Below, piece after piece: positions 27,469 through 36,339 of a stretch of DNA of 64,000 nt. The notes below the pieces were generated by a model. That model searched no databases. It was not told the DNA's origin and worked only from the letters and a program-made list of their open reading frames with translations. The stretch is taken from contig JAFZKQ010000074.1 of the NCBI GenBank assembly GCA_017553575.1, positions 62,001 through 126,000 on the forward strand, in the 5' to 3' direction. This DNA is from Paludibacteraceae bacterium (GTDB lineage: Bacteria > Bacteroidota > Bacteroidia > Bacteroidales > Paludibacteraceae). How positions within the stretch are numbered: position 1 is the first letter of the stretch; each line of letters starts with the position of its first letter. The translations under genes and the position numbers were made by a program.

Positions 27469-27476
27469 CAAAGATA
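27469..27476 (-). promoter_or_regulatory. -7 box for polA
   Basis: TATCTTTG on the minus strand, 19 nt before the start codon; no -33 box at the usual spacing. Confidence 0.45.
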
Positions 27477-27644
27477 AAAAAAATGAAGTTACCGTACACG
27501 AGTCATATTTGATAAAAAACGAGTTCAAAATGAAAAGGTAACAACCTATAAAAAGCCACAGCCTGACATAAGAAAAAAGAGAAAATAGAGGGATAAAAAA
27601 AACTTAATAATTGACGACTTAGCAACTATTTAATAGATTATTCT

Positions 27645-27652
27645 TAATTTTG
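27645..27652 (+). promoter_or_regulatory. -7 box for the polyprenyl synthase gene
   Basis: TAATTTTG followed by CAGAAAAG, 21 nt before the start codon at 27674. Confidence 0.5.
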
Positions 27653-27673
27653 CAGAAAAGACGATAAAGACTG

Positions 27674-28651
27674 ATGATTTCAATTGAACAGATAAAGGAA
27701 CCCGTTAGAGAGGAATTCATGCAATTTGATCAAAGCTTCAAAAAAGCATTTGAATCAAAAAATGAAATTCTGTCTATCGTCAATAACTACATATACGGAA
27801 ATAAAGGAAAGCAAATCAGGCCATTACTAACTTTTCTAAGCGCTAAGATTTGTGGAAAGACTACAGAGTCAACCATCAATACGGCCATAGCCTTGGAACT
27901 GCTACACACAGCAAGCTTGATTCATGATGACATTGTGGACGACACGTATGAACGTAGAGGAAAAGAATCAGTCAACGCTTTGTGGAAGAACAAAATAGCT
28001 GTCCTAGTCGGCGACTATCTCCTTTCCCAATCTCTCCACATTGCAGTCAAAACAAGAAAAATAGATATTCTCGACAAGATAACCTACTTGGGTAAAGAAC
28101 TCTCGGATGGTGAGCTCCTCCAGATTTCTAATGCTAAAAATATAATGACTAAAGAGGATAAATACTTGGAAGTCATTCAAAAAAAGACGGCAGCCCTCTT
28201 CTCTATCTGCACCAGCTGCGGTGCCATCTCCGTTGATGCAAACAAAGAACAAATCGAAAAATTGAACGAATTTGGAAAGATTTACGGTATGTGCTTCCAA
28301 ATCAAAGACGACATTTTCGACTACATATCAACAGAGAAGGAGATTGGAAAACCTGTCGGAAACGATATCCGGGAAGGTAAAATCACACTTCCCCTACTCT
28401 ATGCGCTGAATACAGCTAAAGAGTCTGAAAAAGAGGAATATACAGACATCCTCCGCAAAAAAGAATTTACGAAAGAAAACGTAGAAAAACTGATTAATTT
28501 CGCCATTGAAAAAGGCGGCATCGAATACGCCAAAAAGCGGATGGATGATTTTCAACAGGAAGCTGCCAAAACATTGGAAATTTTTGAAGACAACATTCTC
28601 AAAAAACACCTGTTATTAACACTACAACACACGATAGAGAGAAATAAATAG
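27674..28651 (+). CDS. Polyprenyl diphosphate synthase (long chain)
   Basis: This soluble, Mg-dependent prenyltransferase of 325 residues adds isopentenyl units to make the long trans-polyprenyl tail of menaquinone (IspB/HepT type). It has GNKGKQIRP, the first aspartate-rich motif HDDIVDD, the GDYLLSQ and KTAALF segments, and the second aspartate-rich motif KDDIFDY. The residues just before the first Asp motif suggest a long-chain product, but the exact chain length cannot be read. It is a single-gene unit with its own -7 box and a strong terminator, and it is divergent from polA. Confidence 0.9.
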   Translation: MISIEQIKEPVREEFMQFDQSFKKAFESKNEILSIVNNYIYGNKGKQIRPLLTFLSAKICGKTTESTINTAIALELLHTASLIHDDIVDDTYERRGKESVNALWKNKIAVLVGDYLLSQSLHIAVKTRKIDILDKITYLGKELSDGELLQISNAKNIMTKEDKYLEVIQKKTAALFSICTSCGAISVDANKEQIEKLNEFGKIYGMCFQIKDDIFDYISTEKEIGKPVGNDIREGKITLPLLYALNTAKESEKEEYTDILRKKEFTKENVEKLINFAIEKGGIEYAKKRMDDFQQEAAKTLEIFEDNILKKHLLLTLQHTIERNK

Positions 28652-28663
28652 AATAACAGCAAA

Positions 28664-28700
28664 AAAGGTTGTCAGCGCCTAGCCGACAACCTTTCTTTTA
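28664..28700 (+). terminator. Terminator after the polyprenyl synthase gene
   Basis: A 10-bp stem, AAAGGTTGTC with GACAACCTTT around an 11-nt loop, is followed by CTTTTATTATT. It may also serve deoC on the other strand. Confidence 0.8.
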
Positions 28701-28745
28701 TTATTTTGTTATATTATTTGTTCATAAACTTATGGAGAGACCTAA

Positions 28746-29624
28746 TCAAAAGTAGCTTATCTCCTTTCCTACAATTGATGTTAGTAAGTTATTAACAAGT
28801 CTGCTCGCACCTATGCGGAAAAGATCAGGCGTAAGCCATGCTTTACCCAAAACTTGTTTGACAATCGTGTAATACTTCACTGCATCCTCTGTCGTTGAGA
28901 CACCACCAGCCACTTTTACGCCTACTTTCGTGCCGTTTTTCGCATTAAACTCCTTTACCGTTTGACACATGACATAGAATGCCTCTGGAGTTGCCCCCTG
29001 ATAGCCTTTTCCCGTCGATGTTTTAACGAAATCGGCTCCAGCGCACATGGATATAAGGGCAGCCTTTTTAATCGATTCTGCGTTCTTTAAAAGGCCTGTT
29101 TCGAGAATGACCTTCATCTTCGCCTCACGACAAGACTGCTTCATCTCAGAAAGCTCGCTATGGATCTCGTCATAATTACCAGAAAGGAACTTTCCTACAG
29201 GGAAGACCACGTCAATTTCCGTTGCTCCCTCCATCACTGCCATAGCTATCTCTGCAATCTTCACCTCAATGAAAGTCTGCGAATGAGGAAAATCGCCAGC
29301 AACAGAAACTATATCCACATCCTCCTGCAACGTATCCTTGACCGTCGGAACAAAAGCTGGATAGACACAAATGCCCGCTGGATGAGGAAGAATGTCAAAT
29401 TGATTGTCAAACTGATTCACCTTTTCCACCATTTCACCGATTTTTTCCACTGTATCGTCCGTATTGAGGGAAGTCAGATCCACAAAACTGAGCAACTGGC
29501 TGAAAACTGCCTTCTCCGTGTTCTCAGCAACATGTTCACTTAACAACTTCTCTACATCGGCAGCCACCGAGCGATCAGTCATCGAAAAATCATACTCGTT
29601 AAAAACTGATTCAAATCTTTCCAC
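28746..29624 (-). CDS. deoC: Deoxyribose-phosphate aldolase
   Basis: This cytoplasmic class I aldolase of 292 residues splits 2-deoxyribose 5-phosphate into acetaldehyde and glyceraldehyde 3-phosphate in deoxynucleoside breakdown. The Schiff-base Lys lies in DFVKTSTGKGYQGATPE and the second active-site Lys in VGVKVAGGVST. The N-terminal extension of about 40 residues is typical of the longer Bacteroidota form. It lies 45 nt downstream of the MazG-type gene on the same strand, so the two are probably co-transcribed; both deal with nucleotide turnover. Confidence 0.93.
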   Translation of the reverse strand: MERFESVFNEYDFSMTDRSVAADVEKLLSEHVAENTEKAVFSQLLSFVDLTSLNTDDTVEKIGEMVEKVNQFDNQFDILPHPAGICVYPAFVPTVKDTLQEDVDIVSVAGDFPHSQTFIEVKIAEIAMAVMEGATEIDVVFPVGKFLSGNYDEIHSELSEMKQSCREAKMKVILETGLLKNAESIKKAALISMCAGADFVKTSTGKGYQGATPEAFYVMCQTVKEFNAKNGTKVGVKVAGGVSTTEDAVKYYTIVKQVLGKAWLTPDLFRIGASRLVNNLLTSIVGKEISYF

Positions 29625-29669
29625 TTTATCTATTTTTTTGATTATTAACTAATAAAACAAGAGACGAGA

Positions 29670-29996
29670 CTAGCGCAACTTTTCATTCTCCAAATGACGA
29701 GTAGCATCCCTCTTCGTCTTCTTCTCCAAGTTCTTCTTAAAGGCAGCCGTCAAATCAACGCCCGTCTGGTTGGCCAAACAGACTAAAACCCATAGCACAT
29801 CGGCCATCTCGTCCTCCAAATGATATTGCAAGTCACTCTCCTTCGAAGATTGGTCGCCATACTTCCGCGCCATGACACGCGCCAGCTCGCCCACCTCTTC
29901 CATCAAGACAGCCGTATTCGTCAACTCGCTGAAATAGCGGACTCCATACGTTTTAATCCATTGATCAACAGATTGCTGTAATTCCTCTAAAGTCAT
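29670..29996 (-). CDS. MazG-type nucleotide pyrophosphohydrolase
   Basis: This small all-alpha NTP pyrophosphohydrolase of 108 residues is probably a house-cleaning enzyme that hydrolyses non-standard or excess nucleotides to the monophosphate. It has the metal-binding pattern of the family: EEVGEL (29.9 kb region), then EDEMADVLWVL with the ExxD pair. The length fits single-domain MazG proteins. It is encoded upstream of deoC in the same direction and separated from nadA by a terminator. The substrate is not known. Confidence 0.85.
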   Translation of the reverse strand: MTLEELQQSVDQWIKTYGVRYFSELTNTAVLMEEVGELARVMARKYGDQSSKESDLQYHLEDEMADVLWVLVCLANQTGVDLTAAFKKNLEKKTKRDATRHLENEKLR

Positions 29997-30010
29997 ACTT
30001 ATACCCTATA

Positions 30011-30054
30011 GAAAAAAATTCTGCAACCGGACTTCGAAAAGCCCAATTGCAGAA
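30011..30054 (-). terminator. Terminator after nadA
   Basis: TTCTGCAA (30019-30026) pairs with TTGCAGAA (30047-30054); on the minus strand the stem runs into TTTTTTTC. Confidence 0.7.
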
Positions 30055-30069
30055 ACTATACATTTAGAA

Positions 30070-31008
30070 TTAAAGACCCAATTGGGCACTGATCTCAAGC
30101 ATACGACGGATAGACTTAACAGCCTTTTCTGCCAACTCCTTATCCACCAAAATTTCAGGCTGCTCGTTGAGCAAAGCATTGTAGACCTTCTCCACCGTAT
30201 TCAACTTCATGTAGTTGCAATCGTTGCAAGCACACGTACTGTCGTTGGCTGGAGCTGGGATGAAAATCTTATCGGGAGCCTGCTTCTGCATCTCATGGAG
30301 AATACCGCTCTCAGTAGCCACGATAAACTCCTTTTTGCCCGAATTGACCGCGAATTTCAACAACGCCGCCGTAGAACCGATATGGTCGGCCAAGGTCAAA
30401 ACCGTCTTCTTACATTCAGGATGCGCCAAGACCAAAGCCTCCGGATAGACCTTCTTCAATTGGACGATCTTTTCGACAGAGAACTGCTCATGGACATGAC
30501 AAGCACCATTCCAAAGCACCATGTTTCGACCTGTAATACTATTGATGTAATTTCCTAAATTACGGTCAGGTCCAAATATGATCTTCTCGTCTTTCGGAAA
30601 ACTCTCTACGATCTGCTTTGCGTTAGACGAAGTCACCACCACATCTGTCAACGCCTTCACAGCGGCCGTCGTATTCACATAGGAGATGACCTTGTGTCCA
30701 GGATGCTCATCGATGAACTTCTTGAATTCATTCGCATCGCAGCTGTCGGCAAGCGAACAACCCGCATTCATGTCAGGCACGAGAACCTTTTTATCCGGAC
30801 AAAGAACCTTTGCCGTCTCACCCATGAAATGAACACCACAAAGCACGATGATGTCAGCATCCGTCTTGGCGGCATATTGTGCGAGAGCAAGACTATCACC
30901 GATGTAATCCGAAATGTCTTGAATGTCTCCTTTCTGGTAGTAATGCCCCATGATTACGGCATTCTTCTCTCTCTTTAACTTTTCGATTTCTTTAACGTAA
31001 TCCACCAT
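30070..31008 (-). CDS. nadA: Quinolinate synthase A
   Basis: This [4Fe-4S] enzyme of 312 residues condenses iminoaspartate with dihydroxyacetone phosphate to give quinolinate in NAD biosynthesis. It starts with a KLKREKNAVIMGHYYQ segment (substrate-binding His/Tyr). The cluster cysteines lie in VLCGVHFMGETAK, GACHVHE and CACNDC. It is full length. It is a single-gene transcription unit with a clear terminator; nadB and nadC are not in the window. The 920-bp upstream region is unusually long. Confidence 0.95.
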   Translation of the reverse strand: MVDYVKEIEKLKREKNAVIMGHYYQKGDIQDISDYIGDSLALAQYAAKTDADIIVLCGVHFMGETAKVLCPDKKVLVPDMNAGCSLADSCDANEFKKFIDEHPGHKVISYVNTTAAVKALTDVVVTSSNAKQIVESFPKDEKIIFGPDRNLGNYINSITGRNMVLWNGACHVHEQFSVEKIVQLKKVYPEALVLAHPECKKTVLTLADHIGSTAALLKFAVNSGKKEFIVATESGILHEMQKQAPDKIFIPAPANDSTCACNDCNYMKLNTVEKVYNALLNEQPEILVDKELAEKAVKSIRRMLEISAQLGL

Positions 31009-31743
31009 AACCTATCAATTCTTTTTTGAACACCCTTTTCTCTATCATATTAATATTCTTTTTAGATAAAGATTAAATATTATGATTATGATAAGGTGTT
31101 AATATGGTTAATATTTTTTTCGGATTTTCCTTGCATAATCCGTTATTAAAAATCTGACTTTAGTTATCAAAAATGCCATTTCATCTAACTATTTAAGAAT
31201 AAGAGCAAATTGATACTTATCAACAATATTAACAATAGAACAAAGATAATTAATAATTCCTTTTTAGAGAGTTCTGGATGTGTATAAAATCAGTTGATTT
31301 CTTTTCTAAAAGATTTTCTAAATAATTTGGAAAAATGAAGTCGGTGCTGCTATATCCAAGTTTTTGAATTTTGAAAATAAAGTTTTCATCTTTTTTCATG
31401 TAGTTATCACAAGTTATTAACACCCTTTTCATCGGTTTTTTCCACATTTTTGTCGATAATTATCCAACTTCTCCATAACTGTAAGAAAAGAAGCATGTGA
31501 TTATCTCTATACACTTTTTTTGCTACTCTTTGGCTTCCCTTTGGCTCCAATTATTGTCTTAAAATTACGAAAAAATCGTCTATTTTATGTCTCAAGCATC
31601 TTAAAAAATAGAAAGTCTATATTAATACGAAAGTTCTACCCTTTTCACAGTGTAAAATAACCTAAAAACACGTCAAGAGGCAAAGCAACGAAAAAGTGGC
31701 TCAAAAGTTTTCTTTGGCATAAGGCTGGGTAAGTTAATTTTAC
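31009..31743. other. Long AT-rich intergenic region, candidate oriC
   Basis: Over 700 bp without a credible gene, strongly AT-rich. Between 31217 and 31468, words close to the DnaA box TTATCCACA occur on the same strand: TTATCAACA (31217-31225, one mismatch), TTATTAACA (31414-31422, two), TTTTCCACA (31438-31446, one) and TTATCCAAC (31460-31468, two). Four parS sites lie 7-10 kb away. The match is suggestive only; a minus-strand 65-codon frame (31250-31447) has no protein-like features. Confidence 0.3.
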
Positions 31744-31751
31744 TATTTTTG
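31744..31751 (+). promoter_or_regulatory. -7 box for the 31929 lipoprotein gene
   Basis: TATTTTTG matches TAnnTTTG. It would give a leader of about 170 nt, long for this genome; the leader includes the weak hairpin CCTT/AAGG near 31774. Confidence 0.35.
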
Positions 31752-31928
31752 CATAGATAGTAGGTGAAAAAGACCTTTTTTCAAGGACCTGCTAGCTTGT
31801 GATAAGGAATCGGATGGATTTTCGATGATTTCGGAGACTTTTGATGAAATAGGAGAGTTAAGAACGGGTAGGGACTTGATTCGGAATTTTGAAGATTCCA
31901 TTTTAGTATTCATTTAAATTGAAGTATC

Positions 31929-32426
31929 ATGAAACAGTTTATTTATACCGTTGGAATTTTCATCGCCATGCTGATGAGTTCTTGTGCAACGACACCTGCA
32001 GAATATGTAGAGACCTTGTCTGACGAGGCAGCCAAGATGGAGGCTCAAAACAAGATTATTGTCGAATGCCTTTCCAAGCGAGATATTCCAGGAGCGGAGG
32101 CAGCGTTGAAGGAGGCCAAGTTGGAGGCTGATAAGTCGTTGGCTAAGCTTCAGAAGATGGAAGCGTTTGAAGGCAATGACGAGCTTCGCCAAAGTTGCAT
32201 AGAGTTTGTCGATTTCTACAAGACTATTTTCAATAATGAATACGAGCAAGCATTTGACGTATTGCGTAAGACGGAGAAGCGGACGACAGACGATGTCAAC
32301 AAATTGTCGGAGTTGTTGTTGAGCGTAACCACTGAAAACCAATTCGTCAAGGCAGACTTGATGAAGTCGATCAGGAGTTTTTGCAAGGATTACGAGTTGA
32401 CGATCTCCAACACCAAAAATGAATGA
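31929..32426 (+). CDS. Hypothetical lipoprotein
   Basis: I do not recognise this 165-residue protein. It has a signal peptide with a plausible lipobox (IAMLMSSC, lipidated Cys near residue 19), so it should be anchored in the inner or outer membrane. The mature part is acidic and almost wholly helical, rich in Ala, Glu and Lys, and probably forms a coiled coil or helical bundle. It is followed by 225 bp of untranslated sequence before the glycosyltransferase gene, which has its own -7 box. No function can be assigned. Confidence 0.7.
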   Translation: MKQFIYTVGIFIAMLMSSCATTPAEYVETLSDEAAKMEAQNKIIVECLSKRDIPGAEAALKEAKLEADKSLAKLQKMEAFEGNDELRQSCIEFVDFYKTIFNNEYEQAFDVLRKTEKRTTDDVNKLSELLLSVTTENQFVKADLMKSIRSFCKDYELTISNTKNE

Positions 32427-32616
32427 TTATAGCCGTGTTCTATAAATTCATATCTAAACGGTTTATGGAACCCACCACGGAATGAATCAGGCTCAACTAT
32501 TTTGCCAGTTACTCTCATGAGGAAAAGATGGGTTAAGGAACTCATCTCGGGTAACTACTAATAGTGATTGAGCATAATATTAGTCGGAAACAGACGTTTA
32601 ATAAAAAGTAAAAGCA

Positions 32617-32624
32617 TACTTTTG
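32617..32624 (+). promoter_or_regulatory. -7 box for the GT2-licD pair
   Basis: TACTTTTG followed by CAATAGAATT, 27 nt before the start at 32652. Confidence 0.5.
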
Positions 32625-32651
32625 CAATAGAATTAAAGAAGTAGAATTAGT

Positions 32652-33434
32652 ATGGGTATTTCTGTTGTCATAAACACCTACAACGCAGAAAAATATTTGG
32701 AAAGAGTGTTGCAGTCTGTAAGCGGTTTCGATGAAATCGTAGTTTGTGACATGGAGAGCACAGATAGGACGGTGGAGATTGCGCAAAAATATGGCTGCAA
32801 GCTTCTCACCTTCGAAAAGGGTGACCATAAGAGTGCCGAACCGGCCCGTACGTATGCCATCCAGTCTGCTTCGAACGAGTGGGTCTTGGTGGTGGATGCC
32901 GATGAATTGGTCACTTCCGCACTGCGTGACTATCTCTATGAACAGATTCAAAAGGCGGATTGTCCGTCAGGTTTATATATTCCCCGTAAGAATTATATGT
33001 TCGGCCAATGGATGAAGTTCCTTTATCCAGATCATCAACTGCGCTTTTTTAAGCGTTCTGGAACCGTTTGGCCGCACTTTGTGCATACATTCCCCACAGT
33101 GGAGGGAAAAGTGGCTAAAATCTCGAAAAAAAGGCATGATTTGGCACTTATCCACTTACCTCACGACTTGTCAGGAACTTTCAGGAGGCTAAACCTCTAT
33201 TCAGACAACGAAGTAGAGAAGCGCAAGGGGACCCATGTGGGCTATTTTAAGTTGCTCTGCTATCCAGTTTTCCATTTTTTCAAGTTCTATATTTTGAAGG
33301 GAGCTATATTTTCGGGAAAGTTGGGTGTGATACAAGCTCAGCGTGTCGCCTTCTACAAGTATATGGTAATGGCCAAAATTTATGAAGACGAAATGAAGGG
33401 CAAATGCAAGGAAGATAATTATGGCAAGTTATGA
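32652..33434 (+). CDS. Family 2 glycosyltransferase, LPS core type
   Basis: This cytoplasmic-face glycosyltransferase of 260 residues uses a nucleotide sugar to extend lipid A-core or a related surface glycan. It has the GT-A start VVINTYNAEKYLERVL, the nucleotide-binding CDMESTDRT segment and the metal-binding motif VVDADE. The fold pattern resembles the WaaE/KdtX branch (beta-glucosyl- or heptosyl-modifying enzymes of the LPS core). The C-terminal hydrophobic, aromatic segment (near 200-220) may lie against the membrane. The licD gene overlaps its 3' end by 14 nt, a sign of coupled translation. Confidence 0.85.
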   Translation: MGISVVINTYNAEKYLERVLQSVSGFDEIVVCDMESTDRTVEIAQKYGCKLLTFEKGDHKSAEPARTYAIQSASNEWVLVVDADELVTSALRDYLYEQIQKADCPSGLYIPRKNYMFGQWMKFLYPDHQLRFFKRSGTVWPHFVHTFPTVEGKVAKISKKRHDLALIHLPHDLSGTFRRLNLYSDNEVEKRKGTHVGYFKLLCYPVFHFFKFYILKGAIFSGKLGVIQAQRVAFYKYMVMAKIYEDEMKGKCKEDNYGKL

Positions 33435-34248
33435 GATAAGGCCTCTTCAGTTGAGGATTTTGGAGATATTACAAACTATTGATTCAGTTTGTAAGGAGCG
33501 TGGGCTTCGTTACTACATAATCGCCGGTACCCTTTTAGGGGCTGTGCGCCATAAGGGTTTTATACCTTGGGACGACGATCTTGACATCGCCATGCCCCGT
33601 TCGGACTATGAGGCCTTGAAGAAGAACGCAAACGATTGGTTACCAAAGAATTTTGAGTTTATCAATGGTGAGGACGATGAGCGTTTTCCATTTATGTTTT
33701 CCAAGATTCAAGATGCCAACACGACCTTGTGGGAGCGCAAGCATATAAAGAATTTCGGTGGTGTTTTCGTTGATGTTTTCCCTTTGGACGGAGTTCCTGA
33801 AGAGGGGTTGGGCAGGACGCTGCATTTCATAAAATTTTCCTTTTATAAGAAACTGAAATACTTTGTATATAGGGACCCATTCAAGCACGGAAAAGGTATA
33901 AATTCTTGGATTCCAAGGTTATGCCGTCGTTTTGTATCGAAAGAGTATGTACATTTGAAAATTAAAAAATTAATGACGAAATATTCTTTCAACGATTCGA
34001 AACATGTGGTAGATTATGACGATGGGAAGCGGGGCATTTTTCCGAAAGAGGTCTTTGGAGATCCGAAGCCAATCCTGTTTGAAGGTGTTGAGGTGAACGG
34101 AATAAGCAAGCCGCATGACTATTTAGCTCATAAATATGGCGACTACATGGTCATTCCTGACGGCGACCACCAAATACAGCATGATTTCTATCTGTTGGAT
34201 TTGGAAAAATCTTATCATGATCTGGATATTAATGAGTTTAATCGTTAA
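33421..34248 (+). CDS. LicD family phosphotransferase
   Basis: This 275-residue protein belongs to the LicD family, whose known members transfer phosphocholine (or ribitol/other phosphate groups) to surface glycans. The family core is clear: YYIIAGTLLGAVRHKGF followed by IPWDDDLDIAMPRSDYE, which holds the metal-binding aspartates. It overlaps the glycosyltransferase gene by 14 nt, so the two enzymes probably act on the same LPS or glycan. The group transferred cannot be told from sequence, and no choline uptake or activation genes (licA-C) are in the window. Confidence 0.85.
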   Translation: MASYEIRPLQLRILEILQTIDSVCKERGLRYYIIAGTLLGAVRHKGFIPWDDDLDIAMPRSDYEALKKNANDWLPKNFEFINGEDDERFPFMFSKIQDANTTLWERKHIKNFGGVFVDVFPLDGVPEEGLGRTLHFIKFSFYKKLKYFVYRDPFKHGKGINSWIPRLCRRFVSKEYVHLKIKKLMTKYSFNDSKHVVDYDDGKRGIFPKEVFGDPKPILFEGVEVNGISKPHDYLAHKYGDYMVIPDGDHQIQHDFYLLDLEKSYHDLDINEFNR

Positions 34249-34292
34249 GGAATAGAAACGTTAGGGGGACTATCCCTTGCGGATATTAAAGA

Positions 34293-34332
34293 TAAAGGGC
34301 GTGTCAAAACCAGTTTTTGACACGCCCATTTT
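34293..34332. terminator. Bidirectional terminator between licD and the DUF4846 gene
   Basis: A perfect 13-bp stem, GGGCGTGTCAAAA (34297-34309) with TTTTGACACGCCC (34315-34327). T-rich on the plus side and A-rich before the stem, it suits both convergent genes. Confidence 0.8.
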
Positions 34333-34340
34333 GTGTGGAC

Positions 34341-35324
34341 TTATCTACCGCTCCACCTTCTGAAATTGCTTTTGTTGTTGAAGTCGAAATACCATTGAGG
34401 GGTGTTGACCCAAGGATGTTTCTCAATGTCTATGTCGAACCATGGAGCGTTATTGTCGTCTGGGTTGGCGAGTATTTCTATCTCTTGGGCGGGCATATAG
34501 CTTTGGCTGAACATAACCCTCAGTTGCCCCGTCTTCTTGTTGCGTAGCACGTCCATGACGGTCACGGCGTGGCCAGGACTTCCTCCGTAGATGAGGATGT
34601 CGCCCGGGCGGAGGTCGGCGGCCTCCACTTTCTTCAACTCTTTCGAAAGGGTAAGCGTCCCGCAGTAGGTGAATACCAAGGAGAGGTATTTTCGGAAGGT
34701 GGCGTAGCTATGGTCGGGTTGCGCGTCCTTGCTCCATGTGGCGTGCCAATTCTTGTCGAAGTGTACCCTGTAGCCGGCTGCCCATTTGGTGTATTCGTAG
34801 ACGAACCCGTTGCCTCCCTTAAAGTGAATCTTCTCGTATTGCTTGTTCTTCCAGAGGTACTCCGCCCATAGGCGTATGCAGGCGTCGGCGCATTGCTGCA
34901 GGTCCGAAGGAACCTCCTTTCCGTCCTTGGAGAAGGTCCCCACTAGGTCTGTCTTCAGGACCCCCACGCTGATTTGACTGGAATTGTACTTGACGTCGCC
35001 GTTGAAGTAACGTGTCTCGTGTCCTTGCGGGTGTAGTTCCAGATCGAGCAACCATTGGGAGTATTCGTCAGTATACGGGCGTTCCCAATCCTTGTCGAGG
35101 CAAATGAATCGGCTTTTAAGGGTGTTTCCTTGCGGGTCTATGCGGTAGTATTTGCCGCTTGTATAATCACTCTTTGAATCGCTTGGGTTAACCGTCTGAA
35201 TGGTCACCTCTTCTCCCTTGCTCGTCTCGGCTGGCGTTCCTGCGCAGGAGATATGGGGCATCCCCACGAGGAGGAACAACATCCCTGGACATATTAGTGT
35301 GTTGATTTTCTTTAGTGTTTCCAT
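34341..35324 (-). CDS. DUF4846 domain protein, exported
   Basis: This 327-residue exported protein has an N-terminal hydrophobic signal (LICPGMLFLLVG) with a Cys soon after (HISCAG), so it may be a lipoprotein. The rest matches the DUF4846 pattern as I recall it, including AADLRPGDILIYGGSPGHAVTV. That segment resembles the Cys/His region of NlpC/P60-like and CHAP folds, although the usual catalytic Cys is not evident there. It is encoded 12 nt downstream of the M15 peptidase on the same strand. A role in cell-wall or muropeptide handling is inference from this neighbour. Confidence 0.72.
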   Translation of the reverse strand: METLKKINTLICPGMLFLLVGMPHISCAGTPAETSKGEEVTIQTVNPSDSKSDYTSGKYYRIDPQGNTLKSRFICLDKDWERPYTDEYSQWLLDLELHPQGHETRYFNGDVKYNSSQISVGVLKTDLVGTFSKDGKEVPSDLQQCADACIRLWAEYLWKNKQYEKIHFKGGNGFVYEYTKWAAGYRVHFDKNWHATWSKDAQPDHSYATFRKYLSLVFTYCGTLTLSKELKKVEAADLRPGDILIYGGSPGHAVTVMDVLRNKKTGQLRVMFSQSYMPAQEIEILANPDDNNAPWFDIDIEKHPWVNTPQWYFDFNNKSNFRRWSGR

Positions 35325-35336
35325 GAGGCTTGAAAT

Positions 35337-36182
35337 TTAGTTGTTTGTTTGGTGACGGCTTGCCTGTAGCAGGTCAGGCCTGAATTCGAAGTGCATCGTG
35401 TCGAAGTGGTACCACCTCGCGCCTGAGATGAATCCGTGCTTCTCGAATATTTGGATGATCTCTTTCGGAATACGGTTTGTATATTTCAGACTATCTTCTT
35501 CTCCTTTGCCTGGGTTTTTCCACCGCCAGTAATCGGAAAATTTCGTGCAGATGTCGATGGCGATGCCGAAACTATGTGCGCTTAGTCGGTTGCTTCCCCG
35601 AACGGTGCGCCAGTAGAAGGTGGAGGAGTTGTCGAAGTACTTTTGGAAGGAGGCGGGTAGTTCGGCAAGCTCCTTTGCCACAGCCACTAGACTGTCGGCC
35701 GCACCGTTCGCACCGCTAAACAGAATCTGTTGCTTGAACCATTTGACGCGAACGAGGCCTTTCCTCGCCTCCGCCTCGTTCTTACCGTACATATATTTCA
35801 GCAGTTCCTCGTTGCGGACTCTGCCTGGGTCGTAATTGCGTGTGGGGCTCCATACGCTGGTGTCGTAGGGTTGGGATAACATATCCTCTACGTCCGGTTT
35901 GTCCATGCGTTCGATGAAGCTCTTCTCCTTCAGGTCATCGTAGAGTATGGTGGAACCATCCGCCAAGAGGAGATGGTTGTTTTCATATCCTTTGACGAAG
36001 TCAGGGTAGTTGTCCATGAGCGCCTGGGCTCCGACAGGGACTTCTATGGTAGCGGCTGGCTGTGGAACTATGGCAGCCTCCTTTTGTTGCGGGATAGCCT
36101 GTTGCTCTCCTGTCGTTTGCGAGCATGCGCAGATGCTGAGCGATAGGAATAACGTGATATATGAGATGGCTATTAAACGCAT
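35337..36182 (-). CDS. M15 family D-alanyl-D-alanine carboxypeptidase, lipoprotein
   Basis: This 281-residue periplasmic zinc peptidase is predicted to trim peptidoglycan cross-bridge or stem peptides. The ATG at 36182 gives a compact signal sequence with a lipobox (LSLSICAC); an ATG at 36248 would add 22 charged residues and is unlikely. The M15 zinc site is visible as SAHSFGIAIDI (His and Asp ligands) and YHFDTMHFEFRP (catalytic Glu/Asp region and third His). It is the first gene of a two-gene unit with the DUF4846 gene 12 nt downstream. Confidence 0.85.
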   Translation of the reverse strand: MRLIAISYITLFLSLSICACSQTTGEQQAIPQQKEAAIVPQPAATIEVPVGAQALMDNYPDFVKGYENNHLLLADGSTILYDDLKEKSFIERMDKPDVEDMLSQPYDTSVWSPTRNYDPGRVRNEELLKYMYGKNEAEARKGLVRVKWFKQQILFSGANGAADSLVAVAKELAELPASFQKYFDNSSTFYWRTVRGSNRLSAHSFGIAIDICTKFSDYWRWKNPGKGEEDSLKYTNRIPKEIIQIFEKHGFISGARWYHFDTMHFEFRPDLLQASRHQTNN

Positions 36183-36339
36183 AGGCCTGGCGGTTTTATT
36201 GTTATTGTTGGATATTGCGAATATAATGCGACGGATTATCATTGTCAAGGCGTAGGGAGGAAGATGGGTGCATCTTTTGCCTTCTCTTATGATTGTTTAA
36301 CTAAAATTAATTTAACGATTATATCATAACTGATAGGTA

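Noticed and set aside
31250..31447. A 65-codon minus-strand frame in the nadA upstream gap
   Set aside because: Lys/Asn/Phe-rich translation typical of AT-rich non-coding DNA; no promoter box or ribosome binding site seen.
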